Shown: positions 56,263 to 64,000 of the stretch, piece by piece | Layout: each line of letters opens with the position of its first letter | Position numbering within the stretch: the first letter of the stretch is position 1 | NCBI GenBank assembly: GCA_964423745.1 | Contig: CAYRGG010000008.1 | Coordinates: 1 to 64,000 of the forward strand | From: CAYRGG01 sp964423745 | GTDB lineage: Bacteria > Pseudomonadota > Gammaproteobacteria > Competibacterales > Competibacteraceae | DNA: 64,000 nucleotides | Direction of reading: 5' to 3' | Program-made: the position numbers and the translations under genes | The notes under the pieces: generated by a model | Databases searched by the model: none | What the model saw: the letters and a program-made list of their open reading frames with translations, nothing else | Told to the model about the DNA's origin: nothing

Positions 56263-56338
56263 TCCCCGGTAGCTCAGTCGGTAGAGCAGATGGCTGTTAA
56301 CCATCGGGTCGGCGGTTCGAGTCCGTCCCGGGGAGCCA
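56263..56338 (+). tRNA. tRNA-Asn (anticodon GTT)
   Basis: The 76-nt cloverleaf has acceptor arms TCCCCGG/CCGGGGA with encoded CCA, D arm GCTCAGTCGGTAGAGC, anticodon loop CTGTTAA on stem GATGG/CCATC, and T loop GGTTCGAGTCC. The anticodon GTT reads AAC/AAU codons, so asparagine. It has its own promoter. Confidence 0.97.
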
Positions 56339-56359
56339 GTTTCAAATGGCAGTCTCTAA

Positions 56360-57001
56360 ATGGCATCTCCGCCAAATTTCCCGCAGGTCAGTTTAAAAAG
56401 AATTGAACAAATTGCTGAGCAAGCTAAGCTGACGCCCGCTTATCTTGTCCTAATGTCCATGTCTGGCATCTTGGCCGCCGTTGCGCTGTTAGCTAACTCT
56501 GTTCCCATGTTGATCGGCTCTATGGTTGTCGCGCCTGCCCTTCCACCCCTTGCCCTAGTGGCATTTGCCGCTGTGGGCGGCAAACCTCTGTATGCATTAA
56601 AAGGACTTTGGGGCGCTGTGGTAGGTATTTTACTAGCTGCGGGTTTTGCCATAGTAGCGGCTTGGCTGCTTAACGTGACCAACGTCTTTCCCGAAGAAGC
56701 CAATTTACTCAATAAACCGTTACTGGAAGAGCGGGTAAATCCAGGTTGGTTTAGTGTCGTGGCGGCTTTGGCGGCGGGTATTGCAGGGACTATCGGGATG
56801 ATAGAGGAAAAAACCGATACATTAGTGGGTGTTGTGGCTGCGCTAGCCCTTGTGCCTGCCGCCGCAGCTGCCAGTATTGCCCTGCTTTCTGGCGATCCCA
56901 TTCGGAGTCTTGGGGGAGTATTGCTCTTAGCGATTAACGTAACGGTGATTATTTTAACGGGAATTATTACCTTGCTGGTGATTCGACCAGATAAAGCATA
57001 G
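56360..57001 (+). CDS. DUF389 membrane protein
   Basis: The 213-residue integral membrane protein has about six helices and the DUF389 pattern: MSMSGILAAVALLANSVPML, IGSMVVAPALPPL, and the late GVVAALALVPAAAAASIALL. It lacks the N-terminal soluble domain of the larger TIGR00341 proteins. Function is unknown; a transport role has been suggested by topology only. It begins 22 bp after the tRNA-Asn 3' end and could be read from the tRNA promoter. Confidence 0.87.
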   Translation: MASPPNFPQVSLKRIEQIAEQAKLTPAYLVLMSMSGILAAVALLANSVPMLIGSMVVAPALPPLALVAFAAVGGKPLYALKGLWGAVVGILLAAGFAIVAAWLLNVTNVFPEEANLLNKPLLEERVNPGWFSVVAALAAGIAGTIGMIEEKTDTLVGVVAALALVPAAAAASIALLSGDPIRSLGGVLLLAINVTVIILTGIITLLVIRPDKA

Positions 57002-57012
57002 CCGTGTGACTA

Positions 57013-57430
57013 TTAGGAAACAAATGGATTTTCGTATTTAACGCCTTCCACCACCTGCCCATGCTGGCCATCCTCAGTGAGAATGATAGTAACACTAGCC
57101 TCTTTAGCAGTTGCCCAAAGCATGGCATCCCAAAACGATAATCGATGTTGCTCGACAGCAGCAATCGCTCGGTTGATTGTATTGACTTCGGGCAATACGA
57201 TAGGAAACAAGCTCTGCCAGTCCTCAATCTGTGCTCGCACTTCAGCTAGCGGCATTTGTAGTTTGCGAGTGGCAGCCGAGAAAAATTCTGCCAATGCCTG
57301 CAGCGTAAGCACACAATCTCTTTGCAGAACATTTTGCAGTAGCGCTTTAGCTCGTTTATGTCGTTCACCGGCGCTGACATAAAACATAGAACAGGATATT
57401 TGTGTCCAGCGTCAGTCGCTCAGCGATCAT
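57013..57430 (-). pseudogene. VapC-like PIN toxin, frameshifted near its N-terminus
   Basis: The natural start is ATG 57430, overlapping the antitoxin end, and reads MIAERLTLDTNILFYV before falling out of frame. The rest of the PIN domain (YVSAGERHKRAKALL..., SFWDAMLWATA, ILTEDGQHG) continues in another frame from 57387. The break coincides with a near-duplicate of 7 bp, TTCTATG/TTTTATG. Removing one copy would join LDTNILFYV to SAGERHKR. The first catalytic Asp lies upstream of the break, so a protein starting at 57387 should be inactive. A sequencing error is possible. Confidence 0.75.
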
Positions 57431-57668
57431 GGAGTTCATCCCGATTAAATCTCCAACCACTTGAGCTATAACCCTGCTCGGCACGCTCTAGCGTCCGTGC
57501 TAGCGCTGCTGCCTGTGTTGATGTCAAGCGTCTGCTAACGCTAATCGGCATGAGTTTAGCTACCGGTGTTCCATCCCGCGTAATAACAACTTCCTCACCG
57601 GTTTCAACCGTTGCTACATAATCAGCAAGGGGAGCGGTTGCCTCCTCCATTGAGATTTTTCTAGTCAT
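57420..57668 (-). CDS. Phd/YefM-type antitoxin
   Basis: The 82-residue protein begins MTRKISMEEATAPLADYVAT, following GGGGTG six bases upstream. VETGEEVVITRDGTPVAKLMPI is the Phd/YefM signature. The C-terminal part (about 50-82, with GYSSSGWRFNRDELHDR) should bind the toxin. The stop overlaps the natural start of the PIN toxin by 11 bp. Because the toxin is broken, the antitoxin may now be a leftover. Confidence 0.87.
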   Translation of the reverse strand: MTRKISMEEATAPLADYVATVETGEEVVITRDGTPVAKLMPISVSRRLTSTQAAALARTLERAEQGYSSSGWRFNRDELHDR

Positions 57669-57756
57669 GAAAAACACCCCAATTCATCAAACAGACACTT
57701 TGTGAAATCATACACAGCCTTCATAGGGTTTTTAAGCTATTATTTTGTTGTTTTCT

Positions 57757-57886
57757 TAAGTACTTGCCTATAAATTATCCGGTGTTATATCAGGAACGCT
57801 GTGAATACGTCCATGTACGCTCCATCGCCGTCTCCCAACGGCGAAGGCCCTTCCATAACACCGGATAACTTAGAGCGTTTTACTTA
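57757..57886. repeat. Palindromic repeat family B, copy 2 (inverted)
   Basis: Nearly identical (two mismatches in 130) to the reverse complement of 25676-25805. The arms TTATCCGGTGTTAT/ATAACACCGGATAA are intact. It lies at the edge of an AT-rich gap, past the antitoxin promoter. Confidence 0.88.
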
Positions 57887-58607
57887 AATGCGCTAAGGCC
57901 ATGTATATAGATAACAGTATCCATGGGACCGACTACCTACTATATAACTTTGCGGAATGACGGAAGAGTAAAGATTGGTGGGTAGAAAAATATATGCAAT
58001 CAGATAAGAATTTAAAACTTACATAGTATTTTTATTTTAATAAGGCAGAAAAAATAAAGCGCTTCAAAAAACTTGAAGCGCAGTAATCAAACAAGCAACT
58101 ATCCGTGTCGTTGTTTTTTTCTCCTTGAGTTATAAAGTTATAGAAATCACTTTGAATTGTCGAGCAGGCAGATGTTAATGATTGTTAAAGAGTAATAAAA
58201 AAGCTGAATTTATACTTTTATGCTGGGTTTTTAACTCTAATTCAAAAAGTCAAATTTATTAATAAGTTATTGATTAAATAATAAATATTATAACAATAAA
58301 GATATTTCAAGAAACCATAACCGGTTATTGTTTATAAAAGCCATTCGATTGGTTTTAAATTAAAAAATAAAATAAAGTTTAAGTTTTTTTTTGTATAAAG
58401 GGTGCAACTGACATAATTATTGTATTGTGCGATTTATTTTCTTGAGAACTAGAAGTAACTAAAACACCAATTGACAACATCTTAAAACCATTTAAACAAC
58501 TAACAATTTTTTAAAAATTTTTATATCTATTTATAAATACGAGTCATTCTGATAGCGGTTAAAAAAAGATTAAATACGGTATCTGCGGGATTAAGTAAAT
58601 TACTTTA
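57887..58607. other. AT-rich gap before dsbD end
   Basis: About 720 bp without a credible ORF, strikingly richer in A/T than the rest of the window, with many A- and T-tracts. On the minus strand an AAGGAG at about 58125-58120 is followed within 45 nt by a good terminator hairpin, but no start codon fits. It may be the remains of a lost gene or an untranslated small RNA. Confidence 0.5.
58044..58081 (-). terminator. Intrinsic terminator, minus strand
   Basis: GCGCTTCAA and TTGAAGCGC (58059-58081) pair around a five-base loop. On the minus strand the stem is followed by TTTATTTTTT. The nearest upstream gene is dsbD, over 500 bp away, so it may belong to an unseen short transcript. Confidence 0.75.
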
Positions 58608-61064
58608 TTACATAGACCTTGCTGTAGATACTGTACTGCTTTCTGAAGGACCAAGGGCCTGCTGAACATGAGTTTGAAAACGGTCTGCAGGCATAAAACC
58701 CACCACGCGATAAGCTTTGCGTTCTTTGCCATTTGCGTCAAAAAATAAAATCGCTGGTGGCCCAAAGATGCCAAAATGCTGCTGCAAAGCGCGATCTTCG
58801 GCAGTGTTAGCCGTGACATCCGCCTTTAACAAAATAGTATCTTCCAGGGCTGCCTGTACACCGGGATCTGTGAACGTATATTTCTCTAACTCTTTACAGG
58901 TCACACACCAATCCGCATAAAAGTCCAGCATGACAGGTTGACCCTGGGCACGATCAATTATCTGTTGCACATCGACAACGGTTTTTACCGGACGAAAAGC
59001 CAGTTTTTCGGTCTGCCCAGAATTTTGTTTATTTGCAGCAAAAAGACCGACTGCTTGAAGGGGGTGTAAAGGATCTTTACCACCTGCCGCTATACCGACC
59101 AGCAACAACACTCCATACACCATCAACACTGTCCCTAACCCCTTAACCAGAGCACGCCAGTGGGGTGCCCCATGGGCTAGAGGTTGTAGAGCACCCATAT
59201 AGGTGGCCGAGACGATGAGTAGCACGGCCCAAAGTAGCATGTAGATTGATGTGGGCAGAACGCGCTCTAGGATCCAGATGGCTACCCCTAACATCAATAC
59301 CCCAAATACAGCCTTGATACGGTTCATCCAGTGACCCACCCGGGGCAAAATATGTCCCGCAGACGTACCGATGAGCAGAAGCGGCAGCCCCATGCCCAAA
59401 CTCATGGCAAACAGTGCAGAACCTCCCAATACTCTATCACCTGTCGTTGCAATGACTGTCAAGACCCCAATCAATGGAGGCGCTACACAAGGACCTACGA
59501 TGAGCGCCGATAGAAAACCCATGGTGGCGACTCCAGCATAGGTGCCACCCCGTTGGCGATTAGTCACTGCCGCGAGTCGACTTTGCCAATGGGCAGGTAC
59601 TTGTAGTTGAAAAAAACCAAAAGCAGACAGCGCCAAAAACACAAACAGGGCGCTAAATCCCACCAACACCCAGGGATTTTGAAACCATACCTGAATGTTT
59701 TGACCTAGCGTGGCCGCCATAACCCCCGCGAGGGTGTAGGTGACGGACATGGCCAACACATAGATCAAAGATAGAAAAAATGCATTGCGTTGGTTGATTT
59801 GTTTTCCTTGACCCGCAATAAGACTAGACAAGATGGGAATCATGGGAAGCACGCAGGGCGTAAAAGCAAGCATCAAACCGAACCCAAAAAAGGCGGGTAG
59901 CGCCCAGAGTCGCCCTTCCACCAGAAGATTGGCCATGCGATCTTGTTCGCCTTGGATAATACCTGTGGGATTATCATCTTCCAGCTCGCTTTCAGCCGTT
60001 TGTAATGAGTTAGTCTGCGGCAATGCGGGCAAGCGCACCGGAACCGTTTGGGTCATAGGCGGATAGCAGACGCCTATCTCCGCGCAACCCTGGTAATTCA
60101 CCGTTACCTGGATATTACGGTCTGCAGAAGCGGTTCGGGCAATTTTGGCGGTAGCTGTCGCAACCTGATAAAAAACTTCTTGCTCACCAAAAAATTCGTC
60201 TTTATTGATTTTTCCTTCCGGAAAAACCATTTCCTTTATACGCAGTCCCTGGGCCCCATTGAGGTTGAGCTCAAGTTTATCTTTGTACAAATAATACCCT
60301 TCAGCAATATCCCAACGGGCAATCAATGTATTGGCGTCTGGCGCATCCACAGAGAGCACAAAGGCTTGATGGGGTTCTAAAAGTTCATTTTGCGGAGTTT
60401 TGAGAAGGGCGCTATCTGGAGCAGAGCCGCCCCACCCTGGCAGTAAACTTTTGGACGATTTTGGGCTAGAGGCGATATCTAAATCCGCAGACATAGACGG
60501 CTGGATTCCCGCCTGCGCGGGAATGACGGAAGAGGAATTCGCGTCAAGGGCTGAATCTGCTGTTGTAGACGACTGGATTCCCACCTGCCCGGGAATGACG
60601 GAAGAGGAACTGGCTGTATCTGATAAATTTACGGTGACAGATTGGGTTTCAGGGGGATAACAAACACCCACGTCAGCACATCCCTGGAAAGCGACCAACA
60701 GAGTTAACTGAGCAGGAGCCTTGGAGTCGTTGCGCTGCAGGGGAATCGCAATGCGTATATCATCGCGATAGGTCACCATCTCGCCAAAGAATTCATCGTG
60801 ATAAATCTTTCCCGCAGGAAAATCAGGCGTACCTAACTCAATGCCCGGCGTTTTCGAAACAAACTGAAAGCGTTCCTGGTATAGGTAGTAGCCTTTAGCG
60901 ATATCCCATTTTGCTAAAAGGGTTTTGCCATCCTTCGCCGCTACGGAAAATGCAAACGCCTGTTTTGGATCGAGCAAACTATCTTGGTCAATGGCATAGA
61001 CCGGTGACAACAGAGTTACGAAAAGGCTCAGTACTGTTATCAACCCAGTTATTGGCGTTCGCAT
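58608..61064 (-). CDS. dsbD: Thiol:disulfide interchange protein DsbD with duplicated alpha domain
   Basis: DsbD carries electrons from cytoplasmic thioredoxin to periplasmic DsbC and cytochrome c maturation proteins. From ATG 61064 (signal peptide MRTPITGLITVLSLFVTLLSPVYA) it has 818 residues, against about 570-600 for usual DsbD. The extra length is a second DsbD-alpha domain: alpha-1 with GCADVGVCYPPET (Cys near 127 and 133) and alpha-2 with GCAEIGVCYPP (near 325 and 331). The membrane domain has TPCVLP and GPCVAPPL; the C-terminal thioredoxin domain has WCVTCK near 715. The linker between alphas contains two SSVIPxQxGIQ copies encoded by dRS3-like repeats. In-frame starts at 61097 and 61079 exist. 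Confidence 0.93.
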   Translation of the reverse strand: MRTPITGLITVLSLFVTLLSPVYAIDQDSLLDPKQAFAFSVAAKDGKTLLAKWDIAKGYYLYQERFQFVSKTPGIELGTPDFPAGKIYHDEFFGEMVTYRDDIRIAIPLQRNDSKAPAQLTLLVAFQGCADVGVCYPPETQSVTVNLSDTASSSSVIPGQVGIQSSTTADSALDANSSSVIPAQAGIQPSMSADLDIASSPKSSKSLLPGWGGSAPDSALLKTPQNELLEPHQAFVLSVDAPDANTLIARWDIAEGYYLYKDKLELNLNGAQGLRIKEMVFPEGKINKDEFFGEQEVFYQVATATAKIARTASADRNIQVTVNYQGCAEIGVCYPPMTQTVPVRLPALPQTNSLQTAESELEDDNPTGIIQGEQDRMANLLVEGRLWALPAFFGFGLMLAFTPCVLPMIPILSSLIAGQGKQINQRNAFFLSLIYVLAMSVTYTLAGVMAATLGQNIQVWFQNPWVLVGFSALFVFLALSAFGFFQLQVPAHWQSRLAAVTNRQRGGTYAGVATMGFLSALIVGPCVAPPLIGVLTVIATTGDRVLGGSALFAMSLGMGLPLLLIGTSAGHILPRVGHWMNRIKAVFGVLMLGVAIWILERVLPTSIYMLLWAVLLIVSATYMGALQPLAHGAPHWRALVKGLGTVLMVYGVLLLVGIAAGGKDPLHPLQAVGLFAANKQNSGQTEKLAFRPVKTVVDVQQIIDRAQGQPVMLDFYADWCVTCKELEKYTFTDPGVQAALEDTILLKADVTANTAEDRALQQHFGIFGPPAILFFDANGKERKAYRVVGFMPADRFQTHVQQALGPSESSTVSTARSM
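60494..60609. repeat. Two dRS3-like 44-bp repeats inside dsbD
   Basis: Units at 60494-60537 and 60566-60609 share TAGACG.CTGGATTCCC...GGGAATGACGGAAGAGGAA. Their centres are ATTCCCGCCTGCGCGGGAAT and ATTCCCACCTGCCCGGGAAT, the ATTCCC-N8-GGGAAT form of Neisseria dRS3. Both are in frame and read VIPAQAGIQ-type peptides. Confidence 0.9.
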
Positions 61065-61136
61065 CGATCTTATCGTCATACAGTTTATTATTGGCATGAG
61101 GCGCTAAATATTAAAAAAATCATAAGTCTTCACCAA

Positions 61137-61478
61137 CTATTCGTTCATTTGAGATGTTTTATCGAGACTAACATCGATCCAGTCTAAATAAGCTTTAGCG
61201 CCTTGCTCAAGGGGCAAAGCGATAACCTCCGGTACTGTATACGGGTGTAGCTCGGTAATCCGAGCTTCCACAAGTGGATAAAGGTCGCTGCGGGTTTTGA
61301 TAATCAACAACCATTCCGCATCACGCTGAAGATTTCCCTCCCATCGATAAACTGAAACAATACCCGATATAATGTTTACGCAGGCTGCGAGCTTTTGGTT
61401 GACCAACGTTGCAGCGATATGCTCTGCCACAGATTGATCTGGGCAGGTACACAAGACGACGCGATGGGCGATATTCAT
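61137..61478 (-). CDS. cutA: CutA1 divalent ion tolerance protein
   Basis: This trimeric ferredoxin-like protein of 113 residues has VVLCTCPDQSVAEHIAATLVNQKLAACVNI, VSVYRWEGNLQRDAEWLLIIKT and LHPYTVPEVIALPLEQGAKAYLDWI. All are CutA hallmarks. It was first linked to copper tolerance in E. coli; the direct role is still debated. It lies upstream of dsbD, and cutA-dsbD adjacency is a known E. coli arrangement (dsbD was also called cutA2). Confidence 0.94.
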   Translation of the reverse strand: MNIAHRVVLCTCPDQSVAEHIAATLVNQKLAACVNIISGIVSVYRWEGNLQRDAEWLLIIKTRSDLYPLVEARITELHPYTVPEVIALPLEQGAKAYLDWIDVSLDKTSQMNE

Positions 61479-61634
61479 AGCGGTTAAACCCTCTCATCTT
61501 CAGGTTTAGCTGTTAATACAAGTTAATGTTATTGCAAGTTACGTTCCCTTTAATACCTATATCAATAAAATTTTTCTCTTAATCATCACATCCCTTGAAT
61601 TCTCTTTGTTAGCCCATATGTTGAGCAAACGGGC

Positions 61635-61688
61635 TTGACAGGCTTTTTTTGATCGTTACTATTAGCACTCACTAAAGGCGAGTGCTAA
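61635..61688 (+). promoter_or_regulatory. groESL promoter with CIRCE operator
   Basis: The -35 TTGACA (61635-61640) and -10 TACTAT (61657-61662) have a 16-bp spacer. A perfect CIRCE, TTAGCACTC-N9-GAGTGCTAA, lies at 61662-61688, overlapping the -10 and start site. HrcA should bind it and repress the operon until heat stress. hrcA is not in the window. Confidence 0.92.
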
Positions 61689-61739
61689 TAATTATAATCG
61701 TTATGACTTCAGCAACTTCTCTTAAGGAGATCAAGTTAA

Positions 61740-62030
61740 ATGAATATGCGTCCCTTACATGACCGTGTGATTATCAAACGGGCAGAGGAAGAAACCACCA
61801 GTGCTGGTGGTATTGTGCTGCCTGGCTCAGCCGCTGAAAAACCCTCCCGCGGTCACGTCATCTCCGTAGGCCGGGGCAAGCTATTAGAGAACGGCGAAAT
61901 CCGTCCCCTGGATGTAAAAGCCGGAGATCAAGTCCTGTTTGGAAAATACTCTGGCAACGAAGTAAAGATCGACGGCGAAGATTTTATCGTCATGCGCGAA
62001 GACGAAATCATGGCCATCATTGAGAGCTAA
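61740..62030 (+). CDS. groES: Co-chaperonin GroES
   Basis: The 96-residue protein forms the seven-subunit lid of the chaperonin. [18 protein letters not shown], the mobile loop [21 protein letters not shown] and [19 protein letters not shown] are standard. GGAGATC precedes the ATG. It is the first gene of a CIRCE-controlled operon with groEL 45 bp away. Confidence 0.97.
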   Translation: MNMRPLHDRVIIKRAEEETTSAGGIVLPGSAAEKPSRGHVISVGRGKLLENGEIRPLDVKAGDQVLFGKYSGNEVKIDGEDFIVMREDEIMAIIES

Positions 62031-62054
62031 ACGTCTCCTGATTAATACATTTAG

Positions 62055-63743
<1,689 letters not shown>

Positions 63744-63772
63744 GCCCTTTTCACCTAGCCTTCCAAAGTTGC

Positions 63773-63801
63773 AAAAACCCCGCTTCGGCGGGGTTTTTTA
63801 T
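63773..63801 (+). terminator. Intrinsic terminator after groEL
   Basis: CCCCGC-TTCG-GCGGGG with a very stable UUCG-type loop is followed by TTTTTTAT. Preceding A residues could make it bidirectional. Confidence 0.93.
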
Positions 63802-63957
63802 GACCCGCAAGGTAGTGAAACGGTCTCAGGTGTTAGCCTATTTTGCCAACCTGCCGGTGTGCCGAAGAGAAAAGGCATCCGAGTCACGAATCATCCTCCC
63901 GTCATGTTCGCCATGGACGGCAAGGACTGATGACAACCCCTGCTACCCTCCCTAGCA

Positions 63958-63991
63958 ACTGGATTCCGGCAATCCCTGCCAGAATGACGGG
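63958..63991. repeat. dRS3-like repeat at window end
   Basis: ACTGGATTCC...GGCAATCCCTGCCAGAATGACGGG resembles the flanks of the dsbD repeats (ACTGGATTCCC, GGAATGACGG) with a different centre. It lies in non-coding DNA after groEL; the other 150 bp there show nothing else that I can name. Confidence 0.55.
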
Positions 63992-64000
63992 TGAGCAGTA

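Overview
This window looks like a chromosomal segment of a gammaproteobacterium. The evidence is gene order: yciO-M50-trpS-scpA-scpB-rluB, yciB-yciI-bolA-ppiC, plsY-folB-folK, trpD-trpC near osmC-speD-coq7, and rplM-rpsI. Two Gram-negative porins, a DsbD and an E. coli-type SpeD agree with this. The groESL operon carries a CIRCE operator, which enterobacteria lack but several other gammaproteobacterial lineages have. No phage, plasmid or full insertion-sequence genes are visible. I cannot name the genus from the sequence alone.

Layout. 1-6.7 kb: transhydrogenase genes, an HNH nuclease and the minus-strand chromosome-segregation/trpS block. 7-9.1 kb: a plus-strand yciB-to-PPIase operon. 9.2-16.9 kb: an amino-acid symporter, then glyA-gcvT-gcvP-gcvR (serine/glycine one-carbon metabolism, with gcvH absent). 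17-21.7 kb: a SHOCT-like secreted protein, a porin, a UPF0340 protein and a large lipoprotein. 21.9-25.6 kb: plsY, folate genes and a MidA-like methyltransferase. 25.8-29.5 kb: a thioesterase, a VapBC pair, rsmJ, and a MerR regulator facing a Met/Gly-rich secreted protein. 29.8-38.9 kb: an EF-G-2-like GTPase, a large membrane-anchored ExeA-type ATPase, an orphan TAXI binding protein, the pncA-pncB NAD salvage pair and an enoyl-CoA hydratase. 39-44.7 kb: small conserved proteins, an orphan MraZ of Bacteroidetes appearance, ilvA, rpiA and a second porin. 45-51.8 kb: a phage-like small protein, tRNA-Gln/rpsI/rplM, coq7, a DUF433/DUF5615 pair, speD, osmC and trpCD. 52-57 kb: an FkbM methyltransferase, uvrB, an aspartate-type aminotransferase, tRNA-Asn and DUF389. 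57-64 kb: a frameshifted PIN toxin with its antitoxin, an AT-rich gap, an enlarged dsbD, cutA and groESL.

The intergenic DNA is full of short mobile or palindromic repeats. There are five copies of a ~107-bp palindrome (family A), two nearly identical inverted copies of a 130-bp palindrome (family B), two other MITE-like elements, a REP element, a 14-bp tandem array, and dRS3-like repeats, two of which lie in frame inside dsbD. Several of these touch gene ends or 5' leaders and seem to have shaped gene boundaries.

The points most worth a second look are the DsbD with two tandem alpha domains joined by repeat-encoded linkers, the orphan Bacteroidetes-type MraZ and the layered repeat insertions after it, the covarying arms of family A, the MerR/Met-rich pair with its 19-bp-spacer promoter, the ExeA-type ATPase with Sel1-like repeats, and the PIN toxin broken by a 7-bp near-duplication. 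I did not find a clear, wholly new multi-gene system.
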